NCBI GenBank assembly: GCA_964508295.1
Contig: CAZDSQ010000013.1
Coordinates: 1-30,783 of the forward strand
Length of the DNA: 30,783 nt
Direction of reading: 5' to 3'
Origin: SIG578 sp964508295
GTDB taxonomy: Bacteria; Bacillota; Clostridia; Oscillospirales; Ruminococcaceae
Part shown: piece by piece, positions 6,541 through 15,561 of the stretch
Layout: each line of letters opens with the position of its first letter
Position numbering within the stretch: position 1 is the stretch's first letter
Position numbers and translations under genes: made by a program
Notes under the pieces: generated by a model
Seen by the model: the letters and a program-made list of their open reading frames with translations, nothing else
Database searches by the model: none
Told to the model about the DNA's origin: nothing

Positions 6541-7422
6541 ATGAGTTTGTGTAATATCTGCCCGAGAAATTGCTCTGCCGAAAGAGGCTCTTTCGGCGGC
6601 TTTTGCAGGTCGGGAAACAATATAAAATTAGCAAGAGCCGCACTGCACCTTTGGGAAGAACCGATTATAAGCGGCTCTCGCGGTGCGGGAACGGTCTTCT
6701 TTTCCGGCTGCAACCTCGGTTGTGTTTACTGCCAGAACGAGAAGATAAGCCACGGCGGTTTTGGCAAAGAGGTATCCATAAAAGAGCTCAGAGCCATTTT
6801 CGAGGAGCTTATTAAAAAAGGCGCGCACAACATTGAGCTTGTAACACCCACACATTTTATCCCGCAGATAAAAGAGGCGCTCTACCCTAAACTGCCCGTG
6901 CCCGTTATCTACAACTGCGGCGGTTACGAAAAGGTAGAATCGCTAAAACAACTCGAAGGGCTTATTGACATCTATATGCCCGATATGAAATACAGCATTT
7001 CTCGGGTTGCCGAGCGCTACAGCCGCGCCGCTGATTATCCCGAAATCAACATTGTCGCCATAAAGGAAATGCATCGGCAGGTTGGCGACTACGAATTTGA
7101 CCAAAACGGACTGCTTAAAAAAGGCGTTTTGGTGCGGCACCTAATACTTCCAAACAACCTCATAAACACAAAAGGAGTTATCCGCTCCTTTGCCCAGCTT
7201 TTAGGCGAAGGCAGGAAGATGCTTTTCAGCCTTATGGCGCAGTACACGCCTTGCGGCAATTTAGGTGCCTGCCCTGAAATAAACAGATGCCTCACCGAGC
7301 GAGAACTGCGCTCTGCCATAAGCGCGCTTTCCCGCTATCCCGAGATCGAGGGCTTTATGCAGGAGTTAAACTCCGCTGAGAGCAGGTTTATTCCCGACTT
7401 TGATCTGACTGGGATAAAATAA
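6541..7422 (+). CDS. PflX-family radical SAM protein (COG1313-like)
   Basis: This 293-residue protein carries the radical SAM motif CNLGCVYC (C57, C61, C64), which binds the 4Fe-4S cluster that cleaves S-adenosylmethionine. An N-terminal cysteine set (CNICPRNC, C4/C7/C11, plus C22) is typical of the PflX group, homologs of pyruvate formate-lyase activating enzyme, and may hold a second metal site. Other stretches fitting the group are VTPTHFIPQI and YNCGGYE, as well as LVRHLILPN near residue 200. The substrate of PflX proteins is not established. No glycyl radical enzyme lies next to it. The ribosome site is weak (AAAAGG). It ends at a hairpin shared with the convergent dCMP deaminase gene. 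Confidence 0.85.
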   Translation: MSLCNICPRNCSAERGSFGGFCRSGNNIKLARAALHLWEEPIISGSRGAGTVFFSGCNLGCVYCQNEKISHGGFGKEVSIKELRAIFEELIKKGAHNIELVTPTHFIPQIKEALYPKLPVPVIYNCGGYEKVESLKQLEGLIDIYMPDMKYSISRVAERYSRAADYPEINIVAIKEMHRQVGDYEFDQNGLLKKGVLVRHLILPNNLINTKGVIRSFAQLLGEGRKMLFSLMAQYTPCGNLGACPEINRCLTERELRSAISALSRYPEIEGFMQELNSAESRFIPDFDLTGIK

Positions 7423-7447
7423 AAAGCGGAGGAAAGCTCCTCCGCCT
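7420..7447 (-). terminator. Terminator of dCMP deaminase gene
   Basis: GCGGAGGA (7426-7433) and TCCTCCGC (7438-7445) form the stem with a 4-nt loop. The T-rich tail is on the minus-strand side (TTTTTATTTTA), so termination is mainly of the leftward gene. Confidence 0.8.
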
Positions 7448-7454
7448 CTATAGC

Positions 7455-7940
7455 TTAATAACCTCTATGGTCCTCAAGCGATTCGTCGTAATAAACCCAG
7501 TCGCGAACCTGCAGCTCGCGGTAATCATCGGCAGTATCTCTTACATAAACCTTTTCAATGCCTGCGTTTATTATAAGGCGCTTGCACATTGAGCAGGGAA
7601 CGGTGTTAGGCACGACCTCGCCGGTTTTAGCATCGCGGCATGCAAGGAAGAGTGTGCTTCCGAGCATAGCATTTCTCGAGGCGCTTATGATTGCGTTGGC
7701 CTCAGCGTGAACAGAGCGGCAGAGCTCATATCTTTCTCCGCTGGGAATTGAAAGCTCCTCGCGGATGCAGTGGCCCATATCGTTGCAATTTTTTCTTCCT
7801 CTGGGGGCTCCGACATATCCGGTTGAAATGATCTCGTCATTTTTAACTATGATAGCTCCGAATTTGCGGCGCAGGCAGGTTCCTCTCTCAAGAACTGCTT
7901 CTGCAATATCAAGATAATAATTTACCTTATCTCTTCTCAT
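7455..7940 (-). CDS. Deoxycytidylate (dCMP) deaminase
   Basis: This 161-residue zinc enzyme deaminates dCMP to dUMP, feeding thymidylate synthesis. The catalytic signature is clear: H78-A-E80 with the zinc site completed by P-C116-S-M-C119. Residues F-G-A-I-I-V-K-N-D near 28 and G-A-P-R-G near 45 also fit the dCMP deaminase/ComEB group. The cysteines at 52 and 58 and nearby H57 recall the second metal site described for some members. The ATG follows GGAGGGGAAAGT. The gene is convergent with the radical SAM gene and divergent from rsmA. Confidence 0.93.
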   Translation of the reverse strand: MRRDKVNYYLDIAEAVLERGTCLRRKFGAIIVKNDEIISTGYVGAPRGRKNCNDMGHCIREELSIPSGERYELCRSVHAEANAIISASRNAMLGSTLFLACRDAKTGEVVPNTVPCSMCKRLIINAGIEKVYVRDTADDYRELQVRDWVYYDESLEDHRGY

Positions 7941-7966
7941 ACTTTCCCCTCCGCGTTTTTTATTCT

Positions 7967-7995
7967 ATTTTACTTTATATTTCGACTTTATGCAA
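7967..7995 (-). promoter_or_regulatory. dCMP deaminase promoter
   Basis: On the minus strand TTGCAT (7995-7990) and TAAAAT (7972-7967) have a 17-bp spacer in the 81-bp gap shared with rsmA. Confidence 0.6.
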
Positions 7996-8021
7996 CATAT
8001 TTTTCTTAAAAGGAGATAAAA

Positions 8022-8885
8022 ATGCAGTTATCAGACATTGGCTACATAAAATCACTCTTATCAAAGCACGGCTTTCAGTTTTCAAAGGCGCTTGGACAGA
8101 ACTTTATTGTCGACTCCTCGGTCTGTCCCAAGATGGCAAAGCTTGCCCTTGGAAGCAACAAGGATTTCGGCGTTATTGAGATCGGTCCCGGCATTGGTGT
8201 GTTGACAAGGGAGCTTTCCCGCTGTGCAAAAAAGGTCGTTGCGATAGAGCTTGACAAAAGGCTTATTCCCATTTTAAAGGAAACATTAGCTGACTGTGAA
8301 AACACCGAGGTCATACACGGCGACGCTATGAAGCTTGACCTTCACGCGCTTATAAAGGAAAAGTTTGAAGGAATGCGCGTTGCGGTTTGCGCAAACCTGC
8401 CCTACTACATAACATCTCCTATCATAATGGGGCTTTTAGAGGAAAAGCTACCGCTTGACAACATCACCGTTATGGTGCAGAAAGAGGCGGCAGAGCGCCT
8501 TTGTGCCGCCCCGGGCGAGCGGGAATGCGGCGCTGTTTCGGCGGCGGTCAGCTTTTACAGCAAGCCTGAAATTCTGTTCGGCGTAGGCAGAGATAGCTTT
8601 CTGCCGCCGCCAAAGGTAGACTCGGCGGTCATCTCGCTTAAAATATTAGACGAGCCGCCAATTTCACCCAAAGACGAGGCATTTTTCTTTAAATGCGTAA
8701 AGGCGGCCTTTGCCCAAAGGCGCAAGACGGTTGCAAACTCGGTTTCTGCCACGTTGCACCTTGACAAATCAAAGGTTACCGAGGTTCTTGAAGGGTGTGG
8801 AATTTCTCCCCTCGCACGTGCTGAGGCTCTTACATTAAAAGAGCTTTCTGACCTGTCTGACGCTCTGTATTCTTACTTGGGTTAG
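8022..8885 (+). CDS. rsmA: 16S rRNA (A1518/A1519-N6) dimethyltransferase RsmA (KsgA)
   Basis: The protein has 287 residues, normal for the family. It uses S-adenosylmethionine to dimethylate two adjacent adenines near the 3' end of 16S rRNA, late in small-subunit assembly. It shows the SAM loop IEIGPGIG (52-59), the start signature GQNFIVD (25-31) and the catalytic NLPY (125-128), plus the C-terminal AQRRKTVANS segment. AAAAGGAG lies 7 nt before the ATG. Loss of this enzyme gives kasugamycin resistance in other bacteria. No clear terminator separates it from prs, but prs has its own promoter. Confidence 0.96.
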   Translation: MQLSDIGYIKSLLSKHGFQFSKALGQNFIVDSSVCPKMAKLALGSNKDFGVIEIGPGIGVLTRELSRCAKKVVAIELDKRLIPILKETLADCENTEVIHGDAMKLDLHALIKEKFEGMRVAVCANLPYYITSPIIMGLLEEKLPLDNITVMVQKEAAERLCAAPGERECGAVSAAVSFYSKPEILFGVGRDSFLPPPKVDSAVISLKILDEPPISPKDEAFFFKCVKAAFAQRRKTVANSVSATLHLDKSKVTEVLEGCGISPLARAEALTLKELSDLSDALYSYLG

Positions 8886-8940
8886 CAACATTTATAAATA
8901 ATTTATTGTAAAATTTTTATATTATGTCGCTTTTTCTGTA

Positions 8941-8969
8941 TAGACAGAACTTATTTTATATGATAAAAT
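8941..8969 (+). promoter_or_regulatory. prs promoter
   Basis: TAGACA (8941-8946), a 17-bp spacer and TAAAAT (8964-8969) lie about 60 bp upstream of the prs start. The early leader has a small inverted repeat TGTACC-gatt-GGTGCA (8980-8995) of unknown role. Confidence 0.65.
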
Positions 8970-9034
8970 ATATATAGTTGTACCGATTGGTGCACGAAAA
9001 ACAGAATATACCAAAGAAACGGAGTTAAAAAAAC

Positions 9035-9994
9035 ATGAATCTGCACGGCAAGGATATTAAGATTTTTGCAGCCAATTCCATCCCCGATGTTGCATCACAG
9101 ATCGCATCAAGGCTGGGTCTCCCTTTAGGAAAATCTACTGTAACAAAATTTTCCGACGGTGAGGTTTCGGTTTCCATTCAGGAATCCGTTCGTGGATCGG
9201 ACGTTTTCGTTGTTCAGTCTACCTGCAGCCCCGTTAACGACAACCTGATGGAGCTTCTCATTATGCTTGATGCATTTAAGAGAGCATCGGCAGGTCGAGT
9301 AACCGCTGTTATCCCCTATTTCGGATACGCAAGGCAGGACAGAAAATCTAAGGCCCGCGATCCCATCTCGGCAAAGCTTGTAGCAGATCTTGTTACCGCC
9401 GCAGGCGCTGACAGAGTTCTTACAATGGACCTGCACGCTCCCCAGATTCAAGGCTTCTTCAATATCCCTGTTGACAACCTTTTAGGTGTTCCCATTTTAG
9501 CTCCGTTCTTCTGTAACAAATTCAAAAGCTGCAAGGAAGAATTCGTTGTAGTTTCTCCCGACCTTGGCTCTGTTACCAGAGCAAGAAACTTTGCGGCTCG
9601 CTTTGAGGCTCCTCTTGCCATTGTTGACAAGCGCCGCCAAAAAGCAAATGTTTCCGAGGTTATGAACATTATCGGCGATGTTAAGGACAAGAGAGTTATC
9701 CTTGTTGACGATATGATAGACACCGCAGGAACCCTCTGCAACGCCGCTAAGGCAATTGTTGAGATAGGCGGCGCAAAAGAGGTTTATGCCTGTGCTACCC
9801 ACGGTGTTCTTTCGGGACCTGCAATTGACAGAATCAACGAAAGCCCCATCAAAGAGCTCTTCATTCTCGACACCATCGCTCTTGATGAGTCGAAAAAGCT
9901 CGACAAGATCACAGTTGTTCCCGTTGCTCCCGTTTTTGCTGAGGCAATCGAGCGTATCTACGAGGACAAGCCCGTTTCTCCCCTGTTTGGTTAA
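9035..9994 (+). CDS. prs: Ribose-phosphate pyrophosphokinase (PRPP synthetase)
   Basis: This 319-residue class I enzyme makes phosphoribosyl pyrophosphate from ribose 5-phosphate and ATP for nucleotide, histidine and NAD synthesis. Diagnostic motifs are DLHAPQIQGFF (about 132-142), VVSPDLGSVTRARNFA (about 170-185) and the PRPP-binding loop VDDMIDTAGTL (about 223-233). The FSDGE element appears near residue 40. The ATG follows CGGAG by 8 nt. It has its own promoter and is followed by a long hairpin. Codon use is like its neighbours. Confidence 0.97.
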   Translation: MNLHGKDIKIFAANSIPDVASQIASRLGLPLGKSTVTKFSDGEVSVSIQESVRGSDVFVVQSTCSPVNDNLMELLIMLDAFKRASAGRVTAVIPYFGYARQDRKSKARDPISAKLVADLVTAAGADRVLTMDLHAPQIQGFFNIPVDNLLGVPILAPFFCNKFKSCKEEFVVVSPDLGSVTRARNFAARFEAPLAIVDKRRQKANVSEVMNIIGDVKDKRVILVDDMIDTAGTLCNAAKAIVEIGGAKEVYACATHGVLSGPAIDRINESPIKELFILDTIALDESKKLDKITVVPVAPVFAEAIERIYEDKPVSPLFG

Positions 9995-10009
9995 GTAAAA
10001 AACTATTTG

Positions 10010-10061
10010 TATGCCCAAGCATTTTGCGGTTTGCTGAATGTTTGGGCATATTTAAGATTTT
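10010..10061 (+). terminator. Hairpin after prs, probable terminator
   Basis: A 14-bp stem (10010-10023 with 10037-10050, one G-U pair) closes a 13-nt loop and is followed by TTTAAGATTTT. The interrupted T tract suggests partial readthrough into pth. Confidence 0.6.
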
Positions 10062-10084
10062 AATGTTTTCGGAGTGTGAAAAGA

Positions 10085-10678
10085 GTGTTTTTTAAAAAGA
10101 AGGCTTCAGGTCCCGTTGCCGCTATGATAGTCGGACTGGGAAATCCCGGAACGAAATACACTACAACAAGGCACAACGTTGGTTTTTGCGCCATTGACCA
10201 TATTGCAAACAAGCTCGGGGTTTCTGCTGATAAGCTTAAGTTCCAAGGGCTTTACTGCCGTTGCAAAACGGCAGGAGAGGAGGTTATTCTCCTAAAGCCG
10301 CAGACTTTTATGAACGACAGCGGTAAAAGCGTTGCTCAATTCGCTTCCTTTTTTAAAATACCTGCCGAAAATATTATCGTTATTTTTGATGATGTTCTCC
10401 TTGACGTTGGCAAGCTCAGAATAAGGCGAAAAGGCTCGCACGGCGGCCACAACGGCATCAAGAGCATTATTTCCTGCCTTGGAAGCGAGGATTTCCCGAG
10501 GGTTAAAATAGGCGTGGGTAAAAAGCCGCACCCTGACTACGACCTTGCTGACTGGGTTCTCTCCCCTCTGCCCATAAAGGACAGAGAAACTATCTCTGAC
10601 AATATGGACAAGGTTTATGACGCGGTTTGCGACATACTGAAAGGCGACTTTGAAAAGGCTATGGGAAAGTATAACTGA
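10085..10678 (+). CDS. pth: Peptidyl-tRNA hydrolase
   Basis: The enzyme releases peptides from prematurely dropped peptidyl-tRNA. It shows GLGNPG, the catalytic-histidine segment T-R-H-N-V-G-F, the FMNDSG segment, the aspartate-bearing FDDVLLDVGKLRIR and GSHGGHNGIKS. Start choice: the GTG at 10085 gives 197 residues with GGAG 10 nt upstream. The GTG at 10076 has the same GGAG only 1 nt away. The ATG at 10124 would start exactly at MIVGLGNPG but has no ribosome site. A short basic N-terminal extension (V-F-F-K-K-K) is common in Clostridia, as far as I recall. The gene is followed after about 60 bp by mfd, probably in one transcript. Confidence 0.94.
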   Translation: MFFKKKASGPVAAMIVGLGNPGTKYTTTRHNVGFCAIDHIANKLGVSADKLKFQGLYCRCKTAGEEVILLKPQTFMNDSGKSVAQFASFFKIPAENIIVIFDDVLLDVGKLRIRRKGSHGGHNGIKSIISCLGSEDFPRVKIGVGKKPHPDYDLADWVLSPLPIKDRETISDNMDKVYDAVCDILKGDFEKAMGKYN

Positions 10679-10737
10679 CCTTTTTCGACGCGCTGATAAT
10701 GCTAAAATCAAAGTAAAAACGAAAGGCGGTGGGTGCT

Positions 10738-13700
10738 ATGAATTTTTTAAACGGACTGCTTGGCGGCAGCGCCGCTTTTTCTGCGCTCACCGACGCTTTG
10801 AGAAAAGGCAACACCCCGATTTCCTTAAGCGGTGTAGCCGACATTCACAAGGCGCACATTGTTTCCGCTGCAGCGGACACTCTCGGCGGCAAAAACCTGC
10901 TTATCTGCCGAAACGAGAGCATAGGGCGGCAGCTCTGCCGAGATATAAATGCTTTTTCAGGGCGGGAGACCGCCGTTTTTTATCCCGAAAGGGACCTTTG
11001 CTTTTCCCTTTCACAAACCTCGTCGAGAGAATACGAGCAGGAGCGCCTTTCGGCTCTTTTCAAGATACTTACAGGCGCCGCATCGGTTTTAGTTTCGCCC
11101 GTTTCAGCGGCTTTGCAGTTCTCGGTCAAGCCGAACCGACTTAAAGAAAGCTGTTTTACCCTTAAAAGCAGTGACATTGTTTCGATAGACGCTCTTGCTT
11201 CCTCACTGGTTTCGGGTGGATATGTCCGCAGAAATCAGGTTGACGGTGTGGGGCAATTTTCTGTGCGCGGCGGCATTATTGACGTATTCTGCCCGTCGCA
11301 CAAAAAGCCTGTGCGAATAGAGCTTTGGGACGACGAGATCGACAGCATCTCCCCCTTCGATTTAGACACCCAAAGGCGCGAGGAAAGCATACCTTCAGTT
11401 ACCGTTACTCCCGCAAGAGAGGCGCTTTTTTCTATCGAGGGCTTAAAAGAAAAGCTTAATAAAGCACTTGAAAAATGCGCCGTCTCACCCGCAGGCAAGA
11501 CCCTTGCCTCAGACCTTGCGCTCTTAGAGAGCGGCGAGGACGTTTGTCTTGACAAATATCTTGCCCTTGCTACAGAAAAGGGCAGCATTTTTGATTATAT
11601 TGACTCTGCCGTTTTCGTTTCTGAAATGAGTGATTTGGTAGAGGCAGCAAAAGCCTTTAATGAACGGCTTGAGCTGCAGATAGGCGACCTTGTTTCCTCG
11701 GGCGAGCTTATATCGCTTAAGGGCAGTTGGGTCATCTCCGAGGGCGATTTTATTGACAAAATAGAGGGCTCTGTCTGCGTTTTGATGGACACATTTGCCC
11801 GAAACTTCCCCCTGCTGCAGCCAAAAAAGTTTATAACTCTACGAGCCTCACAGTCAGGCTTGTTTTCGCAAAAGCCTTCTTCGCTTGCTACTCAACTTGA
11901 GCGTCAGCTTTCTGACGGCTTTATTGCGGTAATAGCAGTTCCTACAGAACACCTTGCATCTGTTTTGTGCTCCGACCTTAAAAAAGAGGGGCTTACGGTG
12001 GTAACCGTTTCGGCTCTTTCAGAGGCCGAGCTTGTAGGCGGCACGGTTTACATTGTTGCCGCGTCATTCTCGGCCTGCTTTGAGTACCCCACCGAAAAGG
12101 TTACCTTTATCAGCTTTGCGGGCGAAAAAGGCACCGCGCAGTCTAAAAAGAAAAAGAGCAAGGCAGTTTTTGACCTTTCGTCTGTCAGCATAGGCGACTA
12201 CGTTGTTCACTCGGCGCACGGCATCGGCATCTATAAGGGCATCCAAAAGCTCACCGTACAGGGTGTTATAAAGGATTACATCAAAATTCAGTACGGCGGC
12301 AGCGACGTACTTTACGTTCCCGTAACCCAGCTTGATATGGTTGCCAAGTACATTGGCGCCTCTGCCGACGATACCCTCAAACTTTCGCGCCTTAACTCTG
12401 TAAGCTGGGCAAACACCAAGAGAAAGGTTTCCCGCGCAGTTCGCGATATGGCAGAGGAACTCACCAAGCTTTACGCCAAGAGAATGCAAGCAAAAGGCTT
12501 CGCCTTTTCAGCGGATACCGACTGGCAGCGTGATTTCGAGGAGCGTTTCCCCTACACCGAAACTCCCGACCAGATCAGATGCATTGAGGAGATCAAGAGA
12601 GATATGGAGTCGCAGACTCCTATGGACCGCGTGCTTTGCGGCGACGTTGGTTTTGGAAAAACCGAGGTGGCTCTGCGAGCCGCCATGAAGTGCGTTATGG
12701 ACTCAAAGCAATGCGCTATTTTGGTTCCCACCACCATTTTAGCGTGGCAACACTACAAAACGGCGCTTGCCCGCTTTGATTCGTTTCCCATAAACATCGC
12801 ATTACTTTCGGGCTTCCGTTCTGCCCGCGAGCAGCAGGAAATATTAAAGAAGCTTAAAAAGGGCGAAATTGACATTGTTATCGGCACACACCGACTTGTG
12901 CAGAAGGACATTGAGTTTAAAACCCTCGGCCTTGCCATTATCGACGAGGAGCAGAGGTTTGGCGTTAAGCACAAGGAAAAGTTCAAGGAGCTTTACGCGG
13001 GAGTTGATATGCTGACCCTTTCAGCGACCCCAATTCCGAGAACGCTCAATATGGCTATGTCGGGAATTCGCGACATTTCAATGATTGAAGAAGCTCCGCT
13101 TGACCGCTACCCCGTTCAGACCTTTGTTATGGAATACAACCGCCGACTTCTCTTAGATGCGATAGAGCGCGAGCTTGCGCGCGGCGGGCAGGTCTACTAT
13201 CTTCACAACCGCATTGAAACGATAGATCAAAAGGCGGCGGCGCTCGCGCAGGCTATCCCAGGCGCGAGGGTTGCGGCGGCGCACGGCGCACTTTCGGCTG
13301 CCGAGCTTGAAAAGATCTGGAAAAAGCTGGTTGACCACGAGATCGACATTCTTGTTTGCACCACCATTATTGAAACAGGAGTCGACGTTGCAAACTGCAA
13401 CACGATGATAATTGAGGACGCCGACAGAATGGGGCTTTCCCAGCTTTATCAGCTAAGAGGGCGAATCGGGCGTTCTTCAAGGCGAGCCTACGCCTACTTT
13501 ACCTTCCGCCCGGGAAAAGAGGTTTCCGAGGTTGCGGCAAAGAGACTTTCAGCCATACGCGACTTTACCGCCTTTGGCTCCGGATTTCAGATTGCCCTGC
13601 GTGACCTTGAAATAAGGGGTGCGGGAAATATGCTGGGCGCACAGCAGCACGGACATATGGACGCTGTTGGCTACGATATGTACTTAAAGCTACTAAATCA

Positions 13701-14196
13701 GGCCATTGCCGAGCAAAAAGGCGAGGAGATTATGCCCGAGGACAACGACTGCCTTATAGACCTGCCCATTTCGGCGCACATTCCCAATTCATATATTGAG
13801 GACAATGTTCAGAGAATTGAGATTTACCGACAGATCGCCTCGCTTGAAAATGACGATGACGCTATGGAGCTTGTTGACGAGCTTATCGACCGCTGGGGTG
13901 ACCCACCGATTGAAGTAAGTCTGCTCATCTCGGTGGCTCTCCTGCGCTCTGCGGCGATAAAGGCAGGCATAACACAGATAAGCCAAAAAAGCGACTTTGT
14001 TTTGATCGAGTTTAAAAATCCCTCTCTGCCTATCCTTGCAGCCGCCTGCTCAGAGTTTAGCAGAAGCGTTTTCCTCTCAAATTCGTCTGTTCCCTACCTT
14101 TCAGTCAAGATACAAAACAAAAAAGATATGATTTCTCACCTTACAGATATTGCACATTTTCTTTCGGAGCAAACTAAAAAGGATGTGAAAAATTGA
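10738..14196 (+). CDS. mfd: Transcription-repair coupling factor Mfd
   Basis: This DNA translocase of about 1152 residues removes RNA polymerase stalled at lesions and recruits UvrA. In order it has an N-terminal UvrB-like region (RGGIIDVFCP near 175), a CarD-like polymerase-interaction domain (GDYVVHSAHGIGIYKG, near 484), RecG-like helicase lobes with Walker A GDVGFGKT near 633 and the DEEQRFG box near 733, RGRIGRS near 910, and the C-terminal regulatory D7 domain. I chose the ATG at 10738 over the GTG three codons upstream because GGCGGTG would then be the ribosome site. The pth-mfd pairing is common in Bacillota. Its stop overlaps the next gene's TTG start by 4 nt. Confidence 0.97.
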   Translation: MNFLNGLLGGSAAFSALTDALRKGNTPISLSGVADIHKAHIVSAAADTLGGKNLLICRNESIGRQLCRDINAFSGRETAVFYPERDLCFSLSQTSSREYEQERLSALFKILTGAASVLVSPVSAALQFSVKPNRLKESCFTLKSSDIVSIDALASSLVSGGYVRRNQVDGVGQFSVRGGIIDVFCPSHKKPVRIELWDDEIDSISPFDLDTQRREESIPSVTVTPAREALFSIEGLKEKLNKALEKCAVSPAGKTLASDLALLESGEDVCLDKYLALATEKGSIFDYIDSAVFVSEMSDLVEAAKAFNERLELQIGDLVSSGELISLKGSWVISEGDFIDKIEGSVCVLMDTFARNFPLLQPKKFITLRASQSGLFSQKPSSLATQLERQLSDGFIAVIAVPTEHLASVLCSDLKKEGLTVVTVSALSEAELVGGTVYIVAASFSACFEYPTEKVTFISFAGEKGTAQSKKKKSKAVFDLSSVSIGDYVVHSAHGIGIYKGIQKLTVQGVIKDYIKIQYGGSDVLYVPVTQLDMVAKYIGASADDTLKLSRLNSVSWANTKRKVSRAVRDMAEELTKLYAKRMQAKGFAFSADTDWQRDFEERFPYTETPDQIRCIEEIKRDMESQTPMDRVLCGDVGFGKTEVALRAAMKCVMDSKQCAILVPTTILAWQHYKTALARFDSFPINIALLSGFRSAREQQEILKKLKKGEIDIVIGTHRLVQKDIEFKTLGLAIIDEEQRFGVKHKEKFKELYAGVDMLTLSATPIPRTLNMAMSGIRDISMIEEAPLDRYPVQTFVMEYNRRLLLDAIERELARGGQVYYLHNRIETIDQKAAALAQAIPGARVAAAHGALSAAELEKIWKKLVDHEIDILVCTTIIETGVDVANCNTMIIEDADRMGLSQLYQLRGRIGRSSRRAYAYFTFRPGKEVSEVAAKRLSAIRDFTAFGSGFQIALRDLEIRGAGNMLGAQQHGHMDAVGYDMYLKLLNQAIAEQKGEEIMPEDNDCLIDLPISAHIPNSYIEDNVQRIEIYRQIASLENDDDAMELVDELIDRWGDPPIEVSLLISVALLRSAAIKAGITQISQKSDFVLIEFKNPSLPILAAACSEFSRSVFLSNSSVPYLSVKIQNKKDMISHLTDIAHFLSEQTKKDVKN

Positions 14197-15377
14197 AGGT
14201 ACTAAAAAATACGACCTTTCAGCAGGTGATAACGGTTGTAGTTTCCGTTGTTCTGCTTATTGTTGCAAGCTTTTTCTGCAGGTACGAGCCAGAGCTTACA
14301 ACAGACAGCGAGCTTCAACACGCAGTTGTAGAAGAAGTTATTGCAACTACAGCCGAGCCGAGCGTTAACGGCAAGGAGGCAAAGACCGTTATATTCAGCG
14401 CCACCATTACGACGGGAGAGCACAAGGGCGAAAGCTACAAGATGACTCAGCTTCTTGACGAGATGTCGCCACCCGTTCCCGAGCCGGTTGAGCCCGGCGA
14501 CAGAATTTTAGTAGCCTATACCCAAAGCGAACACCACAGCACAAGCGCCATAAGCGGCTGGACCTATGCAGGAGTTAACCACACATTCGGCGTTATTCTT
14601 TTGGTCGGCGCTTTCCTGATTATGATACTCATCATAGGCAGAGGTAAGGGAATCAGCACCATTATCTCGCTTATAATCACAATGATTGCAGTGCTCTGGA
14701 TATACATTCCCTCGCTGCTCTTAGGTTACAACATTTATCTGATAACAATCCTCATAACCCTTTTTGTAATTATATCAACGCTCTGTACATTAAACGGCTG
14801 GAACAAGAAAACCCTCTGCTCCATAATCGGCAACGCGGGCGGAATTTTGGCTACGGGCGTGCTTGCCATTTTTGTAAACAGTGCATTTGGTATTACAGGT
14901 GTTATAAATCAGGATTATCTGTTTCTCACAATGCTTGAGGGCGGCGTTTCGATAGACCTTCCTGCGCTTATATGGGGCGGAATACTCATCGGCTCGCTCG
15001 GCGCTGTTATGGACGTTTCAATGTCGCTTGCATCCGCTATGCAGGAGCTTTCCGAGCAGATGTACGAGCCGAGCTTTAAAAAGCTTGTTATTTCGGGCTT
15101 TAACATCGGCCGCGATGCTATCGGCACAATGACAAACACACTTATCTTAGCCTACGTCGGCGGCTCAATGGCAACCATTCTCCTCTTTGCCGCCTACACC
15201 AGCGATTTTGTTGTTCTCTTAAACTACGAGATGCTGCTGGTTGAGATAATTCAGGCCATAGTCGGAAGTATAGGCATACTGCTTGCAGTTCCCATAACCG
15301 TTTTCTTCTCAGCATGGATATTCCTCAAAACGCCTAAAAGCAAGCCTGCCGAAGAAACTGAAATCGCTTCAGAATAA
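14193..15377 (+). CDS. YibE/F-family membrane protein
   Basis: This 394-residue protein has one N-terminal membrane segment (about 13-30), an extracytoplasmic region of about 95 residues, and then seven or eight membrane segments. The core contains LNGWNKKTLCSIIGNAGG, LIGSLGAVMDVSMSLASAM and GFNIGRDAIGTMTNTLILAY, which are characteristic of YibE/F proteins (PF07907). Their function is unknown; some occur as paired genes, here as a single one. The TTG start overlaps the mfd stop (TTGA), with AAGGATGTG upstream, so translation is probably coupled to mfd. The C-terminus is charged (K-S-K-P-A-E-E-T-E). Confidence 0.88.
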   Translation: MKVLKNTTFQQVITVVVSVVLLIVASFFCRYEPELTTDSELQHAVVEEVIATTAEPSVNGKEAKTVIFSATITTGEHKGESYKMTQLLDEMSPPVPEPVEPGDRILVAYTQSEHHSTSAISGWTYAGVNHTFGVILLVGAFLIMILIIGRGKGISTIISLIITMIAVLWIYIPSLLLGYNIYLITILITLFVIISTLCTLNGWNKKTLCSIIGNAGGILATGVLAIFVNSAFGITGVINQDYLFLTMLEGGVSIDLPALIWGGILIGSLGAVMDVSMSLASAMQELSEQMYEPSFKKLVISGFNIGRDAIGTMTNTLILAYVGGSMATILLFAAYTSDFVVLLNYEMLLVEIIQAIVGSIGILLAVPITVFFSAWIFLKTPKSKPAEETEIASE

Positions 15378-15380
15378 GAT

Positions 15381-15412
15381 AAGCGCCGCCCTTTCGGGCG
15401 GCGCTTTTTGTT
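15381..15412 (+). terminator. Terminator of the pth-mfd-yibE/F unit
   Basis: AAGCGCCGCCC (15381-15391) and GGGCGGCGCTT (15396-15406) form an 11-bp stem with a TTTC loop and a T5 tail. Confidence 0.92.
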
Positions 15413-15436
15413 GTAATTTGGCAATTCTACTGTCGG

Positions 15437-15503
15437 TAGAGTTGAAAATTTGACTCTATTTTGAGGGCTTTATGTGTAGAATTTATAGTCGCTTGTATAG
15501 AGT
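15437..15503. promoter_or_regulatory. TAGAGT repeats upstream of degV
   Basis: TAGAGT (15437-15442) and its inverse ACTCTA (15453-15458) form an inverted repeat with a 10-bp spacer. A further direct TAGAGT (15498-15503) ends 5 bp before the -35 box. This may be a regulator site, but it is short and A+T rich. Confidence 0.35.
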
Positions 15504-15508
15504 GACTT

Positions 15509-15536
15509 TTGACATCCAATGATTTATAATTATGAT
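15509..15536 (+). promoter_or_regulatory. degV promoter
   Basis: A perfect TTGACA (15509-15514) and TATGAT (15531-15536) with a 16-bp spacer place the start near 15543. This rules out a gene start at 15532. Confidence 0.8.
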
Positions 15537-15561
15537 AGCAAAATTTGGGAGGTTTTTAATT

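Noticed and set aside
9497..10018. 173-codon minus-strand ORF over prs
   Set aside because: It is complementary to conserved prs codons; it has no promoter or ribosome site and no family resemblance.
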